From an uncultured Prevotella sp. (GTDB taxonomy: Bacteria > Bacteroidota > Bacteroidia > Bacteroidales > Bacteroidaceae), in assembly GCA_900557405.1 (NCBI GenBank), contig USSF01000010.1, positions 1 to 44,932 on the forward strand: DNA of 44,932 nt, read 5' to 3'. The notes below the pieces were generated by a model that saw only the letters and a program-made list of their open reading frames with translations, was not told where the DNA came from and ran no database searches. Each line of letters starts with the position of its first letter. Position 1 is the first letter of the stretch. This document shows, one piece after another, positions 17,028 to 24,828 of this stretch. The position numbers and the translations under genes are program-made.

Positions 17028-17094
17028 GCGACTGCCTTCGGCTCATTGGACGAAGGCAGTCGCTTTGACGTGGGTTTCCGCGAAGCGGGAAACT
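17028..17094. other. Two hairpins downstream of the flippase gene
   Basis: A perfect 13-bp stem GCGACTGCCTTCG (17028-17040) with 17051-17063 around a 10-nt loop, and next to it an imperfect stem GTTTCC-GC/GC-GGGAAAC (about 17074-17092). Neither is followed by a T-run on the minus strand, so they may protect the 3' end of the flippase message or act in Rho-dependent termination. Nothing else was seen in 16915-17112. Confidence 0.5.
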
Positions 17095-17112
17095 GTATGC
17101 GGCGGAGGGGAA

Positions 17113-18612
17113 TCACTTGCGGAAGTGCTTCCCGATTACGGGCAGACCGGCAAGTGGGAAGTCCTTCTTCACGATGTAGGCGATGAAGAGCAGTCCGAGC
17201 AGGGTGTTCACCGTGAGGGCGAGCCAGAGCGGAAGGTGGGCGTTCGCCTCCGTCATGCAGAAATAGAGCAGCACAGTGATGAGCACGTAGGTGAGGATTT
17301 CCTTCATCGGATAGTTGATGGGGTATTTCTTCTGTCCCACGATGTAGGAGAGGATCATTGCCGTGGCATAGCCGGCGAAGCCTGCCCAGGCACACGCCAT
17401 ATATCCGTAGCGCGGCACGAAGATAATGTTGACGGCTATCAGCACGGCGCAACCTACGCCAGAGAAATAGGCACCCCAGATGGTCTTGTCGATGAGCTTG
17501 TACCAGAAGGAGAGGTTGAAGTATACGCCCATCATTATCTCTGCCGCCATCACGATGGGCACCACCTTGAGTCCCTCCCAGTAGTCGCGGCCTATGATAT
17601 GGCGCAGCACGTCCATGTATCCTACGACCACGAGGAAGGCGAGCAGCGTGAAGATGATGAAGTATTTCATCGCCTTGGCATAGGTGTCGCGGTTGTCCTT
17701 GTCTTTCGACTTGCCGAAGACGAACGGTTCGTAGGCATAGCGGAACGCCTGGGTTATCATGGCCATAATCATGGCTATCTTGCTTGCGGCGCCGTAGATG
17801 CCGAGCTGGGTGTGGGCGTCGGGGGCGGTGTATATCTTGGGGAAGAGAATCTTGTCGGCAGTCTGGTTGAGTATGCCGGCGATACCGAGCACGAGGATGG
17901 GCCAGCTGTAGCGCATCATGCGGCCGAGGAGCGCCTTGTCGAAGCTGTATTTCTGGCAGAAGAGCTCTTTCCAGAAGAAGAAGGTGAGCGAGGCGGAGCA
18001 GAACAGATTGATGTAGAAGGCATAGCCGGCGCCCACCGCGGGACTGTATATGGTGGAGATGAAGCCCGTGCCGCCGGTGCTGTCGCAGATATTGGGCAGG
18101 ATGAGGAAGAACACGAGGTTGAGGGCTATCGCCATGAAGATGTTGAGCAGCTTGAGGGCGGCGAACTTCATGGGGCGCTTCTTGTAGCGCAGATAGGCGA
18201 AGGGGATGCACTGGAAGGCGTCTATAGCCACGGTGATGGCCATCACCCACACGTATGACTCATGGTCGGCATATCCCATGAAGGCGGATATGGGATTGAG
18301 GAAGAGCAGCACGAGGGCTATGAACAGGAGCGAGGTGAAGCCCACACTGATGAGTGTGGTGGTGTATACCTTCTGCGGGTTCTCGCCCTCCTTGTTGGCG
18401 AAGCGGAAGAAGGTGGTCTCCATTCCGTAGGTGAGTATCACCATGAGCAGCGCCGTATAGGCATACACATTGGTTATCACTCCGTAGCCTCCGCTGGCTG
18501 CGGAGAGTTTTGCCGTGTAGAGCGGCACGAGAAGATAATTGAGGAATCTTCCCACGATGCTGCTAAGTCCGTAGATTGCGGTGTCCTTAGCGAGGGATTT
18601 TAAGTTTGCCAT
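17113..18612 (-). CDS. Polysaccharide flippase, oligosaccharide/Wzx-like membrane protein
   Basis: A 499-residue polytopic membrane protein with about 14 hydrophobic segments and the N-terminal pattern of the polysaccharide biosynthesis (RfbX/Wzx, MOP superfamily) transporters: A-K-D-T-A-I-Y-G-L-S-S-I-V-G-R-F-L-N-Y-L-L-V-P-L-Y-T. These flip undecaprenyl-linked oligosaccharides, or related lipids, across the inner membrane. There are no glycosyltransferases nearby, so it is probably a housekeeping or unlinked flippase rather than part of a capsule cluster. It lies 175 bases after the four-helix-bundle gene; the gap holds a 9-bp tandem array and no recognisable promoter, so it may be cotranscribed with the genes before it. 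Confidence 0.87.
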   Translation of the reverse strand: MANLKSLAKDTAIYGLSSIVGRFLNYLLVPLYTAKLSAASGGYGVITNVYAYTALLMVILTYGMETTFFRFANKEGENPQKVYTTTLISVGFTSLLFIALVLLFLNPISAFMGYADHESYVWVMAITVAIDAFQCIPFAYLRYKKRPMKFAALKLLNIFMAIALNLVFFLILPNICDSTGGTGFISTIYSPAVGAGYAFYINLFCSASLTFFFWKELFCQKYSFDKALLGRMMRYSWPILVLGIAGILNQTADKILFPKIYTAPDAHTQLGIYGAASKIAMIMAMITQAFRYAYEPFVFGKSKDKDNRDTYAKAMKYFIIFTLLAFLVVVGYMDVLRHIIGRDYWEGLKVVPIVMAAEIMMGVYFNLSFWYKLIDKTIWGAYFSGVGCAVLIAVNIIFVPRYGYMACAWAGFAGYATAMILSYIVGQKKYPINYPMKEILTYVLITVLLYFCMTEANAHLPLWLALTVNTLLGLLFIAYIVKKDFPLAGLPVIGKHFRK

Positions 18613-18664
18613 TATGATTGTTGTTTTTTGTTTCTTTTGTTTTTTGGGAGGGAGGGGGAGGTGG

Positions 18665-18773
18665 GGTAGGTTCGGTAGGGGCAGTAGGGGCAGTAGGGGT
18701 TGTAAAACCTACAGAACCTACAACACCCTACAAAACCTACCAAACCTACCACACCTACACCACCCTACCCATA
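18665..18773. repeat. 9-bp tandem array B, G-rich then C-rich
   Basis: Read in steps of nine: GGTAGGTTC, GGTAGGGGC, AGTAGGGGC, AGTAGGGGT, TGTAAAACC, TACAGAACC, TACAACACC, one extra base, TACAAAACC, TACCAAACC, TACCACACC, TACACCACC, CTACCCATA. The left half has GTAGGGG words, the right half CCTAC words, so the halves are partly complementary. Just outside (18646-18666) lie G-runs able to form a quadruplex. It sits between the flippase start and the four-helix-bundle stop. Confidence 0.85.
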
Positions 18774-18787
18774 CAACTCCTCCCATA

Positions 18788-19342
18788 TCACCTTTTTCCA
18801 TTCCTATACTCCAGCCTTGCCTTGTACCGCTGTTCCCTTACTCCTCCTTCTTCGAGGAATTTGCGGTCTTGCCAGTCGATGAAGCCGCGCAGCATGGCGA
18901 GGGTCTGGTGGATGACGATCAGGGCGATGTTGGCCACATCTTCGGCGCAGCGCCCTTTTATCTGCCGGCGATACCACTCGCTGTCGTTGTGCTTCCGGCA
19001 GAGAGGGACGGCAGCTATGTATTTGGGGTGTGTGGAGCTCCATATCTCCATACCGTTGTTCCGCAAATAGTCGAGGTAGTCCTCCTTCAGCTCCTCAAGA
19101 CTGCCCTTGGCAATCACCGTCAGCTTGTGTTCCGACGAGGAGGAGCCTTCGGCATCACTGTATCCCTCCACGATATTCTGCTTGCACGACCGTGCAGCCT
19201 GCTGCATCTGGTCGACAGTGCGGTCGTGGGCACGGTTGAGGAATGCCCTCACGAAATAGTATGTTATGTCGAACACACATTCGCTTTTCATATAGACAGA
19301 CAAGGTCTTGTAGCTGCCTATCTTTTTCCTGTTGTAGTCCAT
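18788..19342 (-). CDS. Four-helix-bundle protein
   Basis: A 184-residue protein starting at the ATG at 19342 (M-D-Y-N-R-K-K-I-G-S-Y); longer upstream frames would run into the preceding gene. The core S-V-Y-M-K-S-E-C-V-F-D-I-T-Y-Y-F-V and D-Q-M-Q-Q-A-A-R-S-C-K-Q-N-I-V-E-G-Y resembles the four-helix-bundle family first known from 23S rRNA intervening sequences (S23 type), with the added C-terminal segment seen in Bacteroidetes members. Role unknown; relatives are proposed to bind nucleic acid. It starts 17 bases after the SpmA/SpmB-like gene, so it is probably cotranscribed. The family call is from recognisable pattern, not from a search. Confidence 0.75.
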   Translation of the reverse strand: MDYNRKKIGSYKTLSVYMKSECVFDITYYFVRAFLNRAHDRTVDQMQQAARSCKQNIVEGYSDAEGSSSSEHKLTVIAKGSLEELKEDYLDYLRNNGMEIWSSTHPKYIAAVPLCRKHNDSEWYRRQIKGRCAEDVANIALIVIHQTLAMLRGFIDWQDRKFLEEGGVREQRYKARLEYRNGKR

Positions 19343-19359
19343 GGCGAGGAGTTTTTCAT

Positions 19360-20589
19360 TTAAAAGAACATATAGCAGATGGCTATTGCCGCGATGACGC
19401 CGGCAAGGTCGGCAAGCAAGCCGCACGCCACGGCATGTCGCGTGTATCTTATGCCCACACTGCCGAAGTAGACGGCAAGGATATAGAATGTGGTATCGGT
19501 GGACCCCTGGAACACGCAGCTCAGCCTGCCCACGAAGGAGTCGGCGCCGTAGGTGGTCATGGCGTCGACCATCATGCCGCGGGCGCCGCTGCCGGAGAGG
19601 GGCTTCATAAGGGCTGTGGGCAGTGCACCAACGAAGTCGGTGTTTCCGCCCAACGCACTTACCGTCCATTTCACTCCGCCTATAATCATGTCCATCGCCC
19701 CCGACGCCCTGAACACGCCGATGCCAACGAGTATCGCCACGAGATACGGGATGATGCGCACGGCAGTCTGGAATCCCTCCTTCGCCCCCTCAATGAAGGC
19801 ATCATAGACGTTCACCTTCTTCCTGACTCCAGCAAGGATGAAGCCCACGATGATTGTCATGAGCAGGATGTTTGCCACCGTGGTGCTCACGATGTTCATC
19901 TGGTCCTTGTCAAGCTGTCCGAAGCCCCATATTATCGCCGCCACGGCGGTGCACATGCCGCCCACGGTGAGGAGCATCACGCGGTTGAGGAGGTTGATGC
20001 GCTGATAGAGGCTCGTCACGATGATGCCGGATATAGTGGAGAAGAACGTGGCGAGGAGGATGGGGATGAAGATGTCGGTGGGCTGCGCCGCTCCCATCTG
20101 CGCCCTGTATACCATGATGCTCACGGGGATAAGCGTCAGTCCGCTGGTATTCAGTACGAGGAACATTATCATAGGGTTCGTCGCCGTGTCCTTCTTCGGG
20201 TTCAGCTGCTGCAGCTGCTCCATGGCCTTGAGGCCCAGGGGTGTCGCGGCATTGTCGAGGCCGAGCATGTTGGCGGCGATGTTCATGAAGATGGAGCCGG
20301 TAACGGGATGCCCCTTGGGGATGTCGGGGAACAGCTTGCTGAATACGGGCGAGAGCAACCTCGCCAGCGCATTCACCATACCTCCCTTCTCGCCGATCTT
20401 CATTATGCCGAGCCAGAGGGAGAGTACGCCCGTCAGTCCGAGCGATATCTCGAACGCCGTCTTCGACGAGTCGAACGTGGAGTTCATCATCGCGGGGAAC
20501 ACATCATAGTCGCCCATGAACACAAGCTTGGCCAATGCCATAACGAAAGCTACGATGAAAAACGCTATCCAAATATAATTCAATACCAT
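19360..20589 (-). CDS. SpmA/SpmB-like fusion, nucleoside-recognition (Gate) domain membrane protein
   Basis: A 409-residue membrane protein. The first half is like spore maturation protein A (W-I-A-F-F-I-V-A-F, G-L-T-G-V-L-S-L-W-L-G-I-M, N-M-L-G-L-D-N-A-A-T-P-L-G-L-K-A-M) and the second, from about residue 230, is like SpmB (G-A-K-E-G-F-Q-T-A-V-R-I-I-P-Y-L-V-A, then G-S-T-D-T-T-F-Y-I-L-A-V-Y-F-G). In spore formers SpmA and SpmB are separate and act in spore core dehydration; Bacteroidetes do not sporulate, so here it is probably a transporter of unknown substrate. It is the first gene of the unit and shares a divergent promoter region with dapB. Confidence 0.88.
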   Translation of the reverse strand: MVLNYIWIAFFIVAFVMALAKLVFMGDYDVFPAMMNSTFDSSKTAFEISLGLTGVLSLWLGIMKIGEKGGMVNALARLLSPVFSKLFPDIPKGHPVTGSIFMNIAANMLGLDNAATPLGLKAMEQLQQLNPKKDTATNPMIMFLVLNTSGLTLIPVSIMVYRAQMGAAQPTDIFIPILLATFFSTISGIIVTSLYQRINLLNRVMLLTVGGMCTAVAAIIWGFGQLDKDQMNIVSTTVANILLMTIIVGFILAGVRKKVNVYDAFIEGAKEGFQTAVRIIPYLVAILVGIGVFRASGAMDMIIGGVKWTVSALGGNTDFVGALPTALMKPLSGSGARGMMVDAMTTYGADSFVGRLSCVFQGSTDTTFYILAVYFGSVGIRYTRHAVACGLLADLAGVIAAIAICYMFF

Positions 20590-20620
20590 ATCAATGCCTT
20601 AATTAATACAAAAAGATTTG

Positions 20621-20628
20621 CAAATATA
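20621..20628 (-). promoter_or_regulatory. -7 box for the SpmA/SpmB-like gene
   Basis: Minus-strand TATATTTG, 31 bases before the start codon. No convincing TTG box was found 19-21 bp further upstream. Confidence 0.4.
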
Positions 20629-20712
20629 GCTTAAAATCTCATCTTTGGGCCCATTGAAGGGCGATTTATGCAAATTTAAGCTGAATTTCAGCAATATAAG
20701 AAGCAAAAAGCG

Positions 20713-20720
20713 TATATTTG
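20713..20720 (+). promoter_or_regulatory. -7 box for the dapB operon
   Basis: TATATTTG on the plus strand, 47 bases before the dapB ATG. The -33 box is weak (TTT near 20686-20688). Confidence 0.45.
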
Positions 20721-20767
20721 CAAATTAAAAACAACATTAAACAACTTAAAACGTAATATAAGCAAAC

Positions 20768-21526
20768 ATGAAAATAGCATTGATAGGCTATGGGAAAATG
20801 GGCAGGATGATTGAGCAGATTGCCCGTGGGCGTGGCCATGAGATAGTATGCATCATCGATGTGGACAACCAGCAGGACTTCGACAGCGAGGCGTTCAAGA
20901 GCGCCGACGTGGCGATTGAATTCACCAACCCCACGGCTGCCTACGGCAATTACCTGAAGGCGTTCAGCCATAACGTGAAGGTGGTTTCCGGTTCTACGGG
21001 ATGGATGAAGGACCACGGCGACGACGTGAAGAGGATGTGTTCTGCCGAAGGCGGACAGACGCTCTTCTGGGCGTCCAACTTCTCGGTGGGCGTGGCAATA
21101 TTCTCTGCCGTGAACCGCTATCTGGCAAAGATAATGAACGGATTCCCGCAGTATGACGTGCGCATGGAGGAGACCCACCACATACACAAGCTCGACGCGC
21201 CGAGCGGCACGGCGATAACACTCGCCGAGGAAATCATCAGCGACGTGGACCGCAAGAAGCAGTGGGTAAAAGGCGTGCAGCGCAATGCCGACGGCACCGT
21301 GGAGGGCACCAACGAGGTGGCTGCCGATGAGCTTGCCATCGAGAGCATACGCCGCGGCGAAGTGCCGGGCATACACTCCGTGATATACGACAGCGATGCT
21401 GACTGCATCACGATAACCCACGACGCACACTCCCGCAAGGGATTCGCCATGGGCGCAGTGCTCGCCGCCGAATATACGGCAGACCACAGCGGACTTCTTA
21501 CAATCAGCGACATGTTCAAGTTTTAA
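20768..21526 (+). CDS. dapB: 4-hydroxy-tetrahydrodipicolinate reductase
   Basis: A 252-residue DapB that reduces hydroxy-tetrahydrodipicolinate in the diaminopimelate/lysine pathway. The N-terminal dinucleotide fold begins M-K-I-A-L-I-G-Y-G-K-M-G-R-M, and the catalytic motif E-E-T-H-H-I-H-K-L-D-A-P-S-G-T-A lies around residues 136-151. Length is normal for Bacteroidetes. It opens the plus-strand operon and ends 13 bases before lepB, an arrangement joining cell-wall precursor synthesis with protein export. Confidence 0.97.
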   Translation: MKIALIGYGKMGRMIEQIARGRGHEIVCIIDVDNQQDFDSEAFKSADVAIEFTNPTAAYGNYLKAFSHNVKVVSGSTGWMKDHGDDVKRMCSAEGGQTLFWASNFSVGVAIFSAVNRYLAKIMNGFPQYDVRMEETHHIHKLDAPSGTAITLAEEIISDVDRKKQWVKGVQRNADGTVEGTNEVAADELAIESIRRGEVPGIHSVIYDSDADCITITHDAHSRKGFAMGAVLAAEYTADHSGLLTISDMFKF

Positions 21527-21539
21527 TAGATAAAGGAAA

Positions 21540-22976
21540 ATGATAGACAAAGAAAAACAGAAACTCAACATGAAGGTCCAGTGGACAAAGTTCATCGGCG
21601 TGCTGGTGCTCTACCTGCTGTTCCTCGTTTGGGTAAAGAGTTGGCTCGGCCTAATCGTCGTGCCGTTCATATACGATGTATACATCTCGAAGAAGATAAG
21701 ATGGCAGTGGTGGAAAGACGCCGAAGGTCCCGTGCGCTTCGTCATGTCGTGGGTTGACGCCCTGGTGTTCGCCCTCGTTGCCGTGTATTTCATCAACCAG
21801 TTCTTCTTCCAGAACTATGTCATACCATCATCATCCCTCGAGAAATCGCTCCTCACGGGCGACTACCTCTTCGTGTCGAAGGTGAGCTACGGACCGCGCA
21901 TCCCCGAGACACCGCTCACCATGCCGCTGACGCAGCACACGCTGCCAGTGGTGAACTGCCAGTCGTACATCAGCTGGCCGCACTGGGACTACCGCCGTGT
22001 GAAGGGCTTGGGCAAGGTGAAGCTCAACGACATCGTGGTATTCAACTATCCGGCCGGTGACACTCTCGTGGAGAACTACCAGAATGCCGACTTCTACCGC
22101 GACATCTGCTATTCAATGGGATACCAGCTGCTCGCAGAACAGCCGGTGGACCTCTCCACCATGAATCCGCAGCAGCGCTACGACTACTTCAAGCATGTAT
22201 ATAACACAGGAAGACAGTATGTGGCAGCAAACCCGCAGCAGTTCGGCGAGATAATATCCCGCCCCACCGACCGCCGCGAGAACTACGTGAAGCGCTGCGT
22301 GGGTCTGCCGGGAATGACCCTGCAGATAAAGAACCACATTGTATATCTTGACGGCAAGCCGAACAAGGAGCCGGACAACGTGCAGTACACATACGAGGTG
22401 AAGCTCAACCAGCCCATCCCCGACGAAATGATGAAGGAGCTGGGCATCAGCATGGAAGACCTGACCAGCCTGAACCAGAACGGCTATATGCCTCTGACAA
22501 AGCGTGCGGCAAAGGCCCTCGCAGCAAACAAGGCAATAGTGAAGAGCATAAAACTTGCACCGGAACTGAAGAACGACATCCTCTATCCGCTCGACGCCGT
22601 GACCGGATGGACACGCGACAACTACGGACCGATCTGGATTCCGAAGAAAGGTGCCACAATCAAGCTCAACATGCAGAACATCGCCATCTACGAGCGCCCC
22701 ATCCAAGCTTACGAGCACAATCAGCTCGATGTGAAGAACGGCAAGATATACATCAACGGCAAACAGACCGACCGCTACACATTCAAGATGGACTACTACT
22801 GGATGATGGGCGACAACCGCCACAACTCCGCCGACTCCCGCTATTGGGGCTTCGTGCCGGAAGACCATATCGTGGGCAAGCCGATATTCATCTGGTGGTC
22901 GAGCGATCCTGACCACCGCGGATTCTCCGGCATAAGATGGAACCGACTCTTCAATTTCGTGGACAACATCAAATAG
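21540..22976 (+). CDS. lepB: Signal peptidase I
   Basis: A 478-residue S26 peptidase that cleaves signal peptides from exported proteins at the outer face of the inner membrane. There are two N-terminal hydrophobic segments (about 18-48 and 70-92). The catalytic serine is S99 (V-I-P-S-S-S-L) and the catalytic lysine is K251 (N-Y-V-K-R-C-V-G-L-P-G). Box E is intact (M-G-D-N-R-H-N-S-A-D-S-R-Y-W-G-F-V). It is longer than the E. coli enzyme (324) because of an insertion of about 100 residues between the serine and lysine boxes, and of another between K251 and box E, both common in Bacteroidetes. Followed by an inactive paralogue. Confidence 0.96.
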   Translation: MIDKEKQKLNMKVQWTKFIGVLVLYLLFLVWVKSWLGLIVVPFIYDVYISKKIRWQWWKDAEGPVRFVMSWVDALVFALVAVYFINQFFFQNYVIPSSSLEKSLLTGDYLFVSKVSYGPRIPETPLTMPLTQHTLPVVNCQSYISWPHWDYRRVKGLGKVKLNDIVVFNYPAGDTLVENYQNADFYRDICYSMGYQLLAEQPVDLSTMNPQQRYDYFKHVYNTGRQYVAANPQQFGEIISRPTDRRENYVKRCVGLPGMTLQIKNHIVYLDGKPNKEPDNVQYTYEVKLNQPIPDEMMKELGISMEDLTSLNQNGYMPLTKRAAKALAANKAIVKSIKLAPELKNDILYPLDAVTGWTRDNYGPIWIPKKGATIKLNMQNIAIYERPIQAYEHNQLDVKNGKIYINGKQTDRYTFKMDYYWMMGDNRHNSADSRYWGFVPEDHIVGKPIFIWWSSDPDHRGFSGIRWNRLFNFVDNIK

Positions 22977-23001
22977 GCCGGGGCTAAAATATCAGTGCCC
23001 C

Positions 23002-23082
23002 GTCCGGATTTGTCAGAAATGGCAGGGCCGTCCGATTTGTCCGGGTCATCCCGGATGTCCGGGGCGTCCGGCCAGTCCCCAA
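23002..23082. repeat. 9-bp tandem array F, upstream of the signal-peptidase paralogue
   Basis: Nine phased units: GTCCGGATT, TGTCAGAAA, TGGCAGGGC, CGTCCGATT, TGTCCGGGT, CATCCCGGA, TGTCCGGGG, CGTCCGGCC, AGTCCCCAA. The frame of the next gene is open across it, so a start at 22995 would add a low-complexity P-D-L-S-E-M-A-G-P-S-D-L-S-G leader; I prefer the ATG at 23094. Confidence 0.8.
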
Positions 23083-23093
23083 CCCCCAAGAAC

Positions 23094-23771
23094 ATGCGAA
23101 ACTCCATAAAAACCATAACCGTCATCCTTGCGGCAGCAGCCCTGATGCTGCTGTTCCGCAGTGTGGCGTTCACCATATACACCGTTCCGCAGACGGGCAT
23201 CAAGCCATGGCTCGTCAGCGGCGACCGTGTGCTGGTGAACAGATGGAGCTACGGACTGCGCACCGGCGGCGAGAGGTTCTTCCCCTACAGCCGGTGGTTC
23301 AGCAAACCGATAGGCAAGGGGGAGCTCGTGGCATTCAACTATCCGCTCGACACGCTCAACGCCGTGAGCAGCCGTCCCGTACACGCCGCATTCTGCATGG
23401 CAGGGCCTGGCGACACGGTGATGATCGGCCACAACCCCATCATCCCACCGAAGAAATGCAGGATGGTGGAAGTGAAGCCCTGGAACATCAAGCTGCTCTG
23501 CAACACATACCGCATCCACGAGCACCGCAACGCCGACATCATCGGCGGCAAGCTCTTCATCGACGGCAAGGAGACACGCTACGCATATTTCTCAAAGAAC
23601 TACTACTGGATGAGCGTGATGCCAGCCGACACGTTCCCCGACTCCAGATTCTACGGCTTCGTGCCCGAAGACCACATCATCGGGCGCATCGTAATGATTG
23701 TATACTCCAAGGGCAACAGCCAGTCGTTCTTCGGCAGCTTCAGAAACGACAGATGGTTCAAGCCCCTATAA
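23094..23771 (+). CDS. Signal peptidase I paralogue lacking the catalytic Ser/Lys pair
   Basis: A 225-residue S26-fold protein with one N-terminal membrane segment (residues 7-21). It aligns with LepB next door, but the residue matching the nucleophile S99 is G35 (V-P-Q-T-G-I-K-P) and the residue matching K251 is A99 (H-A-A-F-C-M-A-G-P-G). The G-D-N-R of box E is replaced (M-S-V-M-P-A-D-T-F-P-D-S-R-F-Y-G-F-V), while D-S-R-x-x-G-F-V-P-E-D-H-I-I-G is kept. It should therefore be membrane bound and folded but not a peptidase by the usual mechanism; it might assist LepB or bind preproteins. The ATG at 23094 is chosen because translation from 22995 would pass through a tandem repeat. Confidence 0.85.
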   Translation: MRNSIKTITVILAAAALMLLFRSVAFTIYTVPQTGIKPWLVSGDRVLVNRWSYGLRTGGERFFPYSRWFSKPIGKGELVAFNYPLDTLNAVSSRPVHAAFCMAGPGDTVMIGHNPIIPPKKCRMVEVKPWNIKLLCNTYRIHEHRNADIIGGKLFIDGKETRYAYFSKNYYWMSVMPADTFPDSRFYGFVPEDHIIGRIVMIVYSKGNSQSFFGSFRNDRWFKPL

Positions 23772-23778
23772 ACCCATC

Positions 23779-24384
23779 ATGACAACAGCATTATTATCAT
23801 CAGCATACTTCGGCCCCATACAATGGTACCAGAAGCTGAACCGCTACGACAAGATTCTGATAGAGCAGCACGACAGCTTCATAAAGCAGACCTACCGCAA
23901 CCGCTGCATCATAGCGACACCCAACGGACAGCTCGCCCTCAGTGTGCCCACCAAGCCGTCGGAGAAATCCCCACTGATAAGCTCCCACGGCAACTGGCGC
24001 CACGTGCACTGGAACGCCCTGAAAAGCGCATACGGCGAGTCGCCCTTCTTCGAATACTACGCCGACGATATCCTGCCGTTCTTCGAGAAGGAATGGGACT
24101 GCCTGTATGACTTCAACATGGATATATGCCGCGTCATGTGCCAGCTCCTCGACATCGAGCCGGACATATCCCTCACCGACAGCTACATGACGCAGGAGGA
24201 GGCAATGGAGCAGGGAATAGACGACTTCCGCGACGCAATCCGTCCGAAGCACCCCCTGCCCGACCCCACCTTCCAGCCAAGGGAATATTATCAGGTTTAC
24301 GGACAACGCCACGGCTTCCTGCCAAACATGAGCATCCTCGACCTACTCTTCAACATGGGAAACGAAAGCGTGTTGTGGCTATAG
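23779..24384 (+). CDS. WbqC-like family protein
   Basis: A 201-residue protein starting at the ATG at 23779, seven bases after the previous stop. It begins T-T-A-L-L-S-S-A-Y-F-G-P-I-Q-W-Y-Q-K-L and contains R-C-I-I-A-T-P-N-G-Q-L-A-L-S-V-P, the pattern of the WbqC/RfbC-like family found in O-antigen clusters and widely beside lepB in Bacteroidetes. Biochemical role is not established. It probably belongs to the dapB-lepB operon. A longer frame from a TTG at 23698 overlaps the preceding gene and is rejected. Confidence 0.85.
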   Translation: MTTALLSSAYFGPIQWYQKLNRYDKILIEQHDSFIKQTYRNRCIIATPNGQLALSVPTKPSEKSPLISSHGNWRHVHWNALKSAYGESPFFEYYADDILPFFEKEWDCLYDFNMDICRVMCQLLDIEPDISLTDSYMTQEEAMEQGIDDFRDAIRPKHPLPDPTFQPREYYQVYGQRHGFLPNMSILDLLFNMGNESVLWL

Positions 24385-24410
24385 CAAAATCAGACAAAAG
24401 AAGAAAAATC

Positions 24411-24812
24411 ATGACCTACATCTTTGAAACCCGAATGCAAGTGCGTGACTACGAATGTGACATCGAAGGCATCGTAAACAACGCCAACTACCTGCACTAC
24501 GCCGAGCACACCCGCCATCTGTTCCTGAAGGAATGCGGACTGAGCTTCGCCGAGATGCACCGCCGCGGCATCGACGCCGTGGTGGCAAGAATGAACCTGC
24601 AGTTCAAGACGCCCCTGCAATGCGACGACGAGTTCATCTCCCGTCTCAACCTCACCAAGGAGGGAATAAAATACGTGTTCCACCAGGACATCTACCGTGC
24701 ATCCGACAACAAACTCTGCTTCAAGGGCGTAATCGACCTCGTCTGCATCGTCAACGGCAAACTCGCCAACAGTCCTGAATACGACGAGGCATTCAAAGAC
24801 TATATAAAGTAA
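24411..24812 (+). CDS. Acyl-CoA thioesterase, 4HBT hotdog family
   Basis: A 133-residue single hotdog-fold protein. The active-site segment is R-D-Y-E-C-D17-I-E-G-I-V-N-N-A-N-Y, with D17 at the position of the catalytic aspartate of the YbgC/4-hydroxybenzoyl-CoA thioesterase group; the usual V-Y-H-A-N-Y is V-N-N-A-N-Y here. Such enzymes hydrolyse acyl-CoA thioesters in the cytoplasm; the acyl group is unknown. The ATG at 24411 follows an A/G-rich stretch 26 bases after wbqC, and dprA follows after 16 bases. Confidence 0.88.
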   Translation: MTYIFETRMQVRDYECDIEGIVNNANYLHYAEHTRHLFLKECGLSFAEMHRRGIDAVVARMNLQFKTPLQCDDEFISRLNLTKEGIKYVFHQDIYRASDNKLCFKGVIDLVCIVNGKLANSPEYDEAFKDYIK

Positions 24813-24828
24813 AACAATAACCATCCTC

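Noticed and set aside
18646..18700. G-quadruplex controlling the flippase as a main finding
   Set aside because: The G-runs are real, but most are explained by the 9-bp array; there is no independent sign of regulation.
19243..20634. Long open plus-strand frame (over 460 codons) opposite the SpmA/SpmB-like gene
   Set aside because: It is the complement of a well-supported membrane protein gene; the predicted protein is rich in H, E, R and V without any fold or motif. Similar long antisense frames opposite the flippase, infB, nusA and sufB are rejected for the same reason.
22995..23093. N-terminal extension of the signal-peptidase paralogue
   Set aside because: The 33 extra residues are just the translated 9-bp array; the ATG at 23094 is directly followed by the expected membrane segment.
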